Shown in pieces: positions 29,427 to 37,425 of a stretch of DNA of 52,845 nucleotides (position 1 is its first letter; each line of letters starts with the position of its first letter). The DNA is from Beijerinckiaceae bacterium (GTDB lineage Bacteria; Pseudomonadota; Alphaproteobacteria; Rhizobiales; Beijerinckiaceae). The stretch lies in NCBI GenBank assembly GCA_019745195.1, contig JAIETL010000074.1:1-52845 (forward strand), read 5' to 3'. Made by a program: the position numbers and the translations under genes. Under the pieces are notes generated by a model. That model was not told where the DNA came from. It searched no databases and saw nothing but the letters and a program-made list of their open reading frames with translations.

Positions 29427-29524
29427 GCTCCGCGTCCTGCGCATGTCTTGCGCGCGGCGCGCGCCTGTCCCATAAACCGCGACCTTGTCCGGGCGCCCGC
29501 GTGCGCTCTCAGGCGCTGGATTGT

Positions 29525-29926
29525 ATGATCGGACTCGTCCTCGTGACGCATGGGCATCTGGCGACGGAGTTTCGCGCCGCGCTCGAACATGTCGTCGGCC
29601 CGCAGAAGAACCTCGCCACCATCGCCATCGCGCCCGATGACGATATGGAGGGCCGCCGCCGCGACATCATCGCCGCAGTCGAGACCGTCGAGACCGGAAA
29701 GGGCGTCATCGTCCTGACCGACATGTTCGGCGGCACGCCGTCGAACCTCGCCATCTCGGTAATGGAGCCCGGCCGCATCGACGTCGTCGCCGGCGTCAAC
29801 CTGCCGATGCTGATCAAGCTCGCCAGCGTGCGCGAGGACAAGACCCTCGACGAGGCCGTGACCAGCGCGCAGGATGCCGGCCGCAAATACATCACCGTCG
29901 CCAGCCGCGTGCTGGCGGGCAAATGA
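29525..29926 (+). CDS. PTS EIIA component, mannose family (regulatory)
   Basis: A 133-aa EIIA(Man)-type protein. The active-site His9 is in MIGLVLVTHGHLA; VLTDMFGGTPSNLA near 63 is the conserved family turn. No EIIB, IIC or IID gene accompanies it, so it probably works as a regulatory phosphoacceptor at the end of an incomplete PTS rather than in sugar uptake. The ATG at 29525 puts His at residue 9 as in relatives; a GTG 24 nt upstream is an alternative. It overlaps ptsH by 4 bp (ATGA). Confidence 0.92.
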   Translation: MIGLVLVTHGHLATEFRAALEHVVGPQKNLATIAIAPDDDMEGRRRDIIAAVETVETGKGVIVLTDMFGGTPSNLAISVMEPGRIDVVAGVNLPMLIKLASVREDKTLDEAVTSAQDAGRKYITVASRVLAGK

Positions 29927-30258
29927 GCAGTTTGGTGGACGAGAGTTACGACAGCGACGACTGCCCAGAGGTCGAGGTGCCGGCAGGCGCGATCTATGGC
30001 GAGTTCCAGATCGTCAACAAAAAGGGCCTGCACGCCCGCGCCACGGCGAAATTCGTGCAATGCGCCTCGAATTTCGACGCCGACATCACCGTCACCCGCT
30101 GCGGCGAGACCGTCGGCGCGACTTCGATCATGGGCATCCTGACGCTGGGCGCCGGCATCGGCTCGACGATCACGGTGGTGGCGAGGGGCCGCGAAGCGAA
30201 AGAGGCGCTGAAGGCGCTCGAGACGCTGGTCGCCGATAAGTTCGGCGAGGGCGAGTAG
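29923..30258 (+). CDS. ptsH: HPr phosphocarrier protein with N-terminal extension
   Basis: A 111-aa HPr. Phosphoryl-acceptor His37 is in [14 protein letters not shown] (equivalent to His15), and the HprK site is Ser68 in [11 protein letters not shown] (equivalent to Ser46). The domain is preceded by about 25 acidic residues ([19 protein letters not shown]), making it longer than the usual 85-90 aa. Its start codon overlaps the EIIA stop. With HprK in the same operon both modifications (His by EI, Ser by HprK) are expected; EI itself is not in the window. Confidence 0.94.
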   Translation: MSSLVDESYDSDDCPEVEVPAGAIYGEFQIVNKKGLHARATAKFVQCASNFDADITVTRCGETVGATSIMGILTLGAGIGSTITVVARGREAKEALKALETLVADKFGEGE

Positions 30259-30290
30259 GCTCCCGCGCACCGACCGCCCAAGGACCGCAG

Positions 30291-30623
30291 ATGGTCATTC
30301 CCACAGTGGCGACCTATGCCGGCGCCGCGCTGGCCGAAATCGCCGGCTGCTTCGCCTTCTGGGCTTGGCTTCGGCTGGGACGCTCTATTCTGTGGGTTGT
30401 CCCTGGGGTTCTGGCGCTCGCGCTTTTCGCGTATTTCCTGACTCTGATCGACAGCGACAAGGCAGGGCGCGCCTTTGCGGCCTATGGCGGCGTCTACATT
30501 GCGGCGTCTTTGGTCTGGCTCTGGCTCGTCGAGGGTTCCCGGCCGGATCGCTGGGACCTGATCGGCGCAGCGCTGTGCCTGGCCGGGTCCGCAGTCATCC
30601 TCCTCGGTCCACGCTCTGCATAG
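30291..30623 (+). CDS. YnfA/UPF0060 family membrane protein
   Basis: A 110-aa protein with four transmembrane helices and the family pattern [21 protein letters not shown] near 12 and [19 protein letters not shown] near 63, ending [14 protein letters not shown]. YnfA proteins belong to the drug/metabolite transporter superfamily near the SMR efflux pumps. It sits between ptsH and ahcY; I know of no functional link to either neighbour. The ATG at 30291 is 32 bp after the ptsH stop. Confidence 0.9.
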   Translation: MVIPTVATYAGAALAEIAGCFAFWAWLRLGRSILWVVPGVLALALFAYFLTLIDSDKAGRAFAAYGGVYIAASLVWLWLVEGSRPDRWDLIGAALCLAGSAVILLGPRSA

Positions 30624-30626
30624 TCG

Positions 30627-30666
30627 GCAATCAAAGACATAAAGACATCTTTATATCTTTGATTGC
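30627..30666. promoter_or_regulatory. near-perfect 40-bp palindromic operator upstream of ahcY
   Basis: A 40-bp inverted repeat centred at 30646/30647: outer arms GCAATCAAAGA/TCTTTGATTGC pair exactly over 11 bp, and inner ATAAAGA/TCTTTAT over 7 bp. AAAGACAT occurs twice in tandem in the left half. It stands out as AT-rich in a GC-rich region, 63 bp upstream of the ahcY start. ATAAAGA-n-TCTTTAT sites resemble those I recall for the ArsR-family methionine-cycle regulator SahR, but this is from memory. Confidence 0.7.
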
Positions 30667-30729
30667 GCTCTTCCGCGCACCCTGCTATGGACCCGCCGTC
30701 ATTCAAGCGACCAAGCAGGAGCACGCCCC

Positions 30730-32130
<1,401 letters not shown>

Positions 32131-32158
32131 CATCGCGCACGCCTTGCGCAAGTCGACA

Positions 32159-32187
32159 GGGGCCCGGCGTCAAGCCGGGCCCCTTTT
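32159..32187 (+). terminator. intrinsic terminator after ahcY
   Basis: A perfect 10-bp GC stem (GGGGCCCGGC/GCCGGGCCCC, 32159-32168 with 32174-32183), loop GTCAA, followed by TTTT and a further T-rich stretch. It lies 28 bp after the ahcY stop. No comparable structure precedes divL, so divL probably starts its own transcript. Confidence 0.92.
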
Positions 32188-32475
32188 CGTTTGGGCGAAG
32201 CAATACCACTAATAGATGCCCGGCTCGTGCCTGCGTCTATCTGTTGAGGCACGCCCGATTGCGCTGCAACAGCGCTCGAAATCCTCCGCTTTACGACGGA
32301 TTAAGCACTTCCTGACGGACTCGCGCGACGATTACAGTGGCGGTGATTCGGGTTCGGTCCGGCGCGGCGACGCGCGAGGCGACCTGGGATTGGCGGCTCC
32401 TGAGCGTTGGCGTTGTGGCGGGCGTTTCAAGTCGGCTGGCCTTCCTGCCTCACCAGATGATGACGGACTTTGGGA

Positions 32476-34947
32476 ATGATGCGCGCGCGGCGACAGGACA
32501 CAGGCGTGAGGCGCGGCCTGCTCGCGGGGCTGGCCGCGTCGCAGGTCCCGGCGGCCGCTTTCGCCCAGAGCGAGGCTGTGTCGACGCCGCTGCGCACCGA
32601 CCTGATCGGCGCCGGCAGCCTCTCGCTCATGCTGGCGGGGCTGGCCGTCTTCGCCGCGACCACCTCGATCTTCTATGTCCGTGAGCGCTCGCGCTGGCAG
32701 CGGCGCGAGACGGAACTCGCGACCGAACTCGAGGCCGCGCGCGGTCATCAGGACCGGCTCTCGGCCCTGCTCGCCTCCGATCCGCAGGTCGTGGTGAGCT
32801 GGAAGGGGCGCGACGCCTCCCCCGTCTTCGAGGGCGATAGCGGCTTTCTCGGCGCGCCGGGCGCGACGCTGGCGCTGGCCTATGGCGCCTGGGCCCCGCC
32901 GGCCGAGGCCAAGAAACTCGAACTCGCGACCGATGCGCTGAAGGAGCGCGGCGAGGCCTTCGGCTTCACTTTGCGCGCCAAGTCGGGCGCGTTCATCGAC
33001 GCCGAGGGCCGCCCGGTCGCCGGCCGCGCGGTCATCCGCCTGCGCGAGGTCACCGGCGAGCGCGCCAAGGCGCTGACGCTCCAGGGTGAACTGGAGGCAC
33101 TCGCCTCCGACCATGAGGCGCTTGCGGCGCTTCTGGCCGGCCTGCCACATCCGGCCTGGACGCGCCGCCCCGATGGCCGGCTGAGCTGGGTCAACGCCGC
33201 CTATGCGCGCGCGGTCGAAGCCTCCGACGCCGAGGCCGTGGTCAAGAACGGGCTCGAACTCTTCGACCGCGACGAGCGCGAGGCGGCCGCTGCCGCTCGC
33301 CGGGACCGCGCCATCTTCAATGCGCGCGCGCCGGCCGTGGTCGCCGGCCAGCGCCGCACGCTCGACATGCTGGAGCTGCCGACGCCGTCTGGCTTCGCCG
33401 GTCTCGCCACCGATATGAGCGAGCTGGAGGCGGTGCGCATCGACCTGCAGCGCCAGATGGACGCCCATGTCCGCACGCTCGACCGGCTGAAGACGGCGGT
33501 GGCGGTGTTCGACGCCTCGCAGCGGCTGGTCTACGCCAATACCGGCTTCGAGAGCCTGTGGGCCCTCGATCCGGCCTTTCTTGCCGGAAAGCCGAGCGAC
33601 AGCGAAATCCTCGACCGGCTGCGCGCCGAGCGCCGGCTGCCGGAACTGGGCGACTACCGGAGCTGGAAGGCCGGCGTGCAGGCGGCCTATACCAGCCCGC
33701 GCGCCCATGAGGACTGGTGGTACCTGCCCGATGGCCGCACCGTCCATGTCGTGGCCAGCCCCAATCCCCAGGGCGGGGTCACCTATCTCTTCGACGACGT
33801 CACCGAGCGCTTCACGCTGGAATCGCGCTTCAACGCGCTGTCGCGCACGCAGCGCGAGACGCTGGACTCGCTGCGCGAGGGCGTCGCCGTGTTTGGCTCG
33901 GACGGCAAGCTCAAGCTCTCCAACCCGGCCTTCGCCCAGGCCTGGCGGCTGCAGCCCGACATCGCCACGGCCGCACCTCATATCGACCAGGTCGTGAAGC
34001 TCTGTCGGCCGCTCTTCCCGCAGGACGAGGTCTGGAGCGAGCTGCTCAGCACGGTGACCGGAGTGCGCGACGCGCGCGAGGATTACCGCTGCCGCATGGA
34101 GCGCCGCGACGGTTCTGTGCTGGACTGCGCCGCGGCTCCCCTGCCGGACGGGGCGACGCTGATCTCGTTTGCCGACGTCACGGCCTCGGTGAATGTCGAG
34201 CGCGCTTTGACCGAGAAGAACGAGGCGCTGGAGAAGGTCTCGCGGCTGCGCGAGGATTTCGTCCACCACGTCTCCTACGAACTGCGCTCGCCGCTGACCA
34301 ACATCATCGGCTTCGCGCAGTTGCTCGGCACCGAGACGGTCGGCGCGCTCAACGAGAAGCAGCGCGACTACGCCTCGCATATCCTGAGTTCGTCGGGCGC
34401 GCTGCTCGCCATCATCAACGACATTCTCGACCTCGCCACCATCGACAATGGCGCGCTGGCGCTCGACCTCGCCGAGGTCGATGTCGCCGCGACGATCGCG
34501 GAAGCCGCCGCGGGCTTGGGCGACCGGCTGACCGAGAGCCGGCTGACGCTGCAGGTCGATATCGCGCCGCAGACCGGGCCGCTGCGCGCCGACGGCAAGC
34601 GTCTGCGGCAGGTGCTGTTCAATCTGCTCTCCAACGCGATCGGCTTTTCGCAGCCGGGCCAGACGATCACCGTCAGCGCCGGCCGGATCGGCCGCGATGT
34701 CCGCATCACCGTGGCCGATCAGGGGCGCGGCATTCCGCCCGAGGTCAAGGACAAGGTCTTCGACCGCTTCGAGAGCCATCCGCTCGGTTCGCGCCATCGC
34801 GGCGTCGGTCTCGGCCTCTCCATCGTGCGCTCCATCGTCGAGCTGCATGGCGGCCGGGTCGAACTCGACTCCGAGCCGGGTCAGGGCACGCGCGTCACCG
34901 CCGTCTTCCCGGCGCAGGGCGTGTCGATGCCGGACGCGGCCGAATGA
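32476..34947 (+). CDS. divL: DivL-type PAS sensor pseudokinase with Tyr in place of the catalytic His
   Basis: About 823 aa. One membrane helix (SLSLMLAGLAVFAATTSIFYV, about residues 47-67) is followed by several PAS-like segments (VYANTGFESLWALDP near 355 is the clearest) and a kinase core. The H-box reads DFVHHVSYELRSPLTNIIGF: where histidine kinases have His before E-L-R, this has Tyr601. The ATP domain is intact: FNLLSNAIGFSQ, VADQGRGIPPE and GVGLGLSIVRSI. Tyr at this place is the mark of DivL, which modulates the CckA-CtrA cell-cycle phosphorelay. ATG 32476 or 32479 are both possible starts. Overlaps tsaE by 4 bp. Confidence 0.85.
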   Translation: MMRARRQDTGVRRGLLAGLAASQVPAAAFAQSEAVSTPLRTDLIGAGSLSLMLAGLAVFAATTSIFYVRERSRWQRRETELATELEAARGHQDRLSALLASDPQVVVSWKGRDASPVFEGDSGFLGAPGATLALAYGAWAPPAEAKKLELATDALKERGEAFGFTLRAKSGAFIDAEGRPVAGRAVIRLREVTGERAKALTLQGELEALASDHEALAALLAGLPHPAWTRRPDGRLSWVNAAYARAVEASDAEAVVKNGLELFDRDEREAAAAARRDRAIFNARAPAVVAGQRRTLDMLELPTPSGFAGLATDMSELEAVRIDLQRQMDAHVRTLDRLKTAVAVFDASQRLVYANTGFESLWALDPAFLAGKPSDSEILDRLRAERRLPELGDYRSWKAGVQAAYTSPRAHEDWWYLPDGRTVHVVASPNPQGGVTYLFDDVTERFTLESRFNALSRTQRETLDSLREGVAVFGSDGKLKLSNPAFAQAWRLQPDIATAAPHIDQVVKLCRPLFPQDEVWSELLSTVTGVRDAREDYRCRMERRDGSVLDCAAAPLPDGATLISFADVTASVNVERALTEKNEALEKVSRLREDFVHHVSYELRSPLTNIIGFAQLLGTETVGALNEKQRDYASHILSSSGALLAIINDILDLATIDNGALALDLAEVDVAATIAEAAAGLGDRLTESRLTLQVDIAPQTGPLRADGKRLRQVLFNLLSNAIGFSQPGQTITVSAGRIGRDVRITVADQGRGIPPEVKDKVFDRFESHPLGSRHRGVGLGLSIVRSIVELHGGRVELDSEPGQGTRVTAVFPAQGVSMPDAAE

Positions 34948-36488
34948 GCGATTCTGGCGGCAAGCCGGGCGAGCATCGGCTCCTCTGGGACGACGAGGCC
35001 GCGACCGGGCGCTTCGCCGCCGATCTCGCGGCGATCCTGAAGCCGGGCGACATCGTCGCGCTGTCGGGCCATCTCGGGGCCGGCAAATCGGCGCTGGCGC
35101 GCGCCATCCTGCGCGAGCTCTCGGGCGACCCGGCGCTGGACGCGCCGAGCCCGACCTTCACTTTGGTCCAGAGCTACGACACCCCGCGCGGCCCTGTGCT
35201 CCACGCCGATCTCTACCGCCTGCGCAGCCCCGACGAACTCGACGATATCGGGCTCGGCGAAGACCTCGACCGGCTGATCACGCTGGTCGAATGGCCAGAC
35301 CGCGCCGGTGCGCGCCTGCCCGCCGGCCGCCGGCTCGACATCGTGCTGGAGGTCGATCCGGCCAACCCCGAGACCGGGCGCATCGCCACCGTCTCGGGCG
35401 GCGTGCTCTGGCGGCAGCGGCTCGCCATCGCGATCGCCACGCGTCGCCTGCTCGACGAGGCCGGCTGGAGCGCCGCAAGGCGTGATTTCATGCAGGGCGA
35501 CGCCTCGAGTCGCGCCTATGAGCGCCTGACCCATCCCGACGGCGCAAGCGCCGTGCTGATGATCTCGCCGCCGCGTCCCGACGGCCCGGCGATCCGGCAG
35601 GGCAAGCCCTATTCGGCCATCGCCCATCTCGCCGAGACGGTCGACGCCTTCGTGGCGATGGATCGTGGCCTTGCCTCGCTCGGCTATTCCGTGCCGGCGA
35701 TCCTGGCCCAGGACCTCTCGACCGGGCTGCTGCTGATCGAGGATCTGGGCCATGAGGGCGTCGTCCTCGATGGCGCGCCTATCCCGGAGCGCTACGAGGC
35801 GGCGGCCCGGCTGCTGGCCGATCTGCACCGCCATGTTCTCCCCACCATCCTGCCGGTGACGGAAGGGCGCGACCATGTCGTGCCTGATTACGATCGCGGC
35901 GCGCTGGCGATCGAGAGCGAGCTGATCCTCGAATGGTATGCGCCCCATATCGCGGGCGTCACGCTGCCGGCGGTGACGCAGGCCGAGTTCGGCCGCATCT
36001 GGAACCGCCTCTTCGATGAAATCCTCGACGGCCCGGCGACCTGGACCCTGCGCGATGTCCATTCGCCCAACCTGATCTGGCTGCCCGAGCGGCAGGGCCA
36101 TGCGCAGGTCGGGTTGATCGACTTTCAGGACGCGGTGCTGGGCCACCCGGCCTATGACCTCGTCTCGCTCGGGCAGGATGCGCGCATTGACGTGCCGGCC
36201 GCGCTGGAACTGCGCCTGCTGGCGGCCTATGGCGCGGCGCGGCGCAACGACGACCCGGATTTCGATCTCGCGGCCTTCGCCCGCGCCTACGCCATCCTCG
36301 GCGCGCAGCGCAACACCAAGATCGCCGGCATCTTCGCCCGCCTCGACAGGCGCGACGGCAAGCCGGCCTATCTGAGACATCTGCCGCGCATCGAAGCCTA
36401 TCTGCGCCGCAACCTCGAGCATCCCGCGCTGGAGGAGTTGAAGGGCTGGTATCAGGCGCATCTGCCGAAGCTGTTCGAGGGCGTTTGA
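34944..36488 (+). CDS. tsaE: TsaE-AmgK fusion: t6A ATPase joined to an anomeric cell-wall sugar kinase
   Basis: A 514-aa fusion. Residues 1 to ~150 are TsaE, the ATPase of tRNA t6A37 synthesis: P-loop GHLGAGKSALARAIL (Gly42-Ser49), SPTFTLVQSYDT and HADLYRL near 92. From ~155 on is a phosphotransferase of the APH/AmgK type: GDASSRAYERL near 190, LLIEDLGHEGVVLDG, the catalytic RDVHSPNLIWLPE (Asp371) and DFQDAVLGHPAYDL (Asp393). AmgK makes MurNAc-1-phosphate, which MurU, the next gene, converts to UDP-MurNAc. Starts inside the divL stop (ATGA overlap). Confidence 0.88.
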   Translation: MSDSGGKPGEHRLLWDDEAATGRFAADLAAILKPGDIVALSGHLGAGKSALARAILRELSGDPALDAPSPTFTLVQSYDTPRGPVLHADLYRLRSPDELDDIGLGEDLDRLITLVEWPDRAGARLPAGRRLDIVLEVDPANPETGRIATVSGGVLWRQRLAIAIATRRLLDEAGWSAARRDFMQGDASSRAYERLTHPDGASAVLMISPPRPDGPAIRQGKPYSAIAHLAETVDAFVAMDRGLASLGYSVPAILAQDLSTGLLLIEDLGHEGVVLDGAPIPERYEAAARLLADLHRHVLPTILPVTEGRDHVVPDYDRGALAIESELILEWYAPHIAGVTLPAVTQAEFGRIWNRLFDEILDGPATWTLRDVHSPNLIWLPERQGHAQVGLIDFQDAVLGHPAYDLVSLGQDARIDVPAALELRLLAAYGAARRNDDPDFDLAAFARAYAILGAQRNTKIAGIFARLDRRDGKPAYLRHLPRIEAYLRRNLEHPALEELKGWYQAHLPKLFEGV

Positions 36489-36516
36489 GCTTTCTCTGGC
36501 CTTTCAAAACCCTCCA

Positions 36517-36627
36517 CCGTCATCCCGGACAAGCGGCGCAGCCGCGCAGTTCCGGGATCCATCATAAAGCAGCGACGGCGCTCTATGATGGATCCCGGAT
36601 CTTCGCTTCGCTCGTCCGGGATGACGG
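36517..36627. repeat. dispersed palindromic repeat, copy 2 (upstream of murU)
   Basis: Second copy of the element at 26998-27090: CCGTCATCCCGGACAAGCG, TTCCGGGATCCATCAT in the left arm and ATGATGGATCCCGG to CCGGGATGACGG in the right arm. The outer arms agree closely; the middles differ. It occupies most of the gap between tsaE-amgK and murU, and may affect message stability. Confidence 0.85.
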
Positions 36628-36687
36628 AGCGTGATGGAGACGGTAGGCGATGCTGATAACGTGCGCACGACAGTCAGGGAGATTCGC

Positions 36688-37425
36688 GTGACGCCAGCCG
36701 CCTCGACGCCGATCCGCCGCGCCATGGTTCTGGCGGCGGGGCTCGGCCAGCGCATGCGCCCGATCACCGACACGCTGCCAAAGCCGCTTGTCGCGATCGG
36801 CGGCAAGGCGATGCTCGACCATGCGCTCGACCGGCTTGCCGAGGCCGGCGTCGAGGACGCAGTGGTGAACGTCCATCATCTCGCGGGCCTGATCGAGGCG
36901 CATCTCGCCGCCCGCGCACAGCCGCGCGTCACGATCTCCGACGAGCGGGCGCAGCTGCTGGAGACCGGCGGCGGCGTCAGGAAGGCCCTGCCGCTGCTCG
37001 GCGCGGAGCCGTTCTTCCATGTCAACTCGGACTCGCTCTGGAGCGAAACCGGCACGTCGAACGTCGCCGCGATGGCCGCCGCATGGGATCCGCAAAGCAT
37101 GGACCTGCTGCTGCTGCTGGCGCCGCGCGAGACCAGCATCGGCTTCGACGGCGCTGGCGACTTCTTTCGCGACGAGACCGGCCGACTGACGCGGCGCGGC
37201 AGGGCCGACAGCGCGCCCTACATCTATGCCGGCGTCGCCATCCTGAAGCCGCAACTCTTCGCCGATACGCCCGAGGGGCCGTTCTCGCTCAATCTCCTGT
37301 TCGACCGTGCCATCGCGACCGGCCGGCTCCATGGCGTCGTGCTGGAAGGCCAATGGCTGCATGTCGGCACGCCCGAGGCGATCGCGCCGGCGGAAGCGGC
37401 CTTCGCTAAAGGCTGTCATGGCTGA
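36688..37425 (+). CDS. murU: MurU-like N-acetylmuramate-1-phosphate uridylyltransferase
   Basis: A 245-aa nucleotidyltransferase. The signature AMVLAAGLGQRMRPITDTLPKPLV is at residues ~12-36; LLETGGGVRKALPLLG near 90 and HVNSDSLW near 113 are the UTP/metal binding segments. It is most like MurU and other sugar-1-phosphate uridylyltransferases. The upstream AmgK domain would supply MurNAc-1-P (or GlcNAc-1-P), giving UDP-MurNAc without de novo MurA/MurB. The GTG at 36688 was preferred because AGGGAGA lies 6 nt upstream; an earlier ATG at 36634 abuts the dispersed repeat. Overlaps addB by 8 bp. Confidence 0.85.
   Translation: MTPAASTPIRRAMVLAAGLGQRMRPITDTLPKPLVAIGGKAMLDHALDRLAEAGVEDAVVNVHHLAGLIEAHLAARAQPRVTISDERAQLLETGGGVRKALPLLGAEPFFHVNSDSLWSETGTSNVAAMAAAWDPQSMDLLLLLAPRETSIGFDGAGDFFRDETGRLTRRGRADSAPYIYAGVAILKPQLFADTPEGPFSLNLLFDRAIATGRLHGVVLEGQWLHVGTPEAIAPAEAAFAKGCHG

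Noticed and set aside
30667..30729. A SAM or SAH riboswitch before ahcY
   Set aside because: Only 63 nt remain after the palindrome and I could not form a known SAM-II or SAH aptamer; a protein operator explains the palindrome better.
32332..34848. An 838-codon minus-strand open frame
   Set aside because: Lies opposite divL, which has clear PAS and kinase motifs; the antisense product has no domain and a shadow-type composition.
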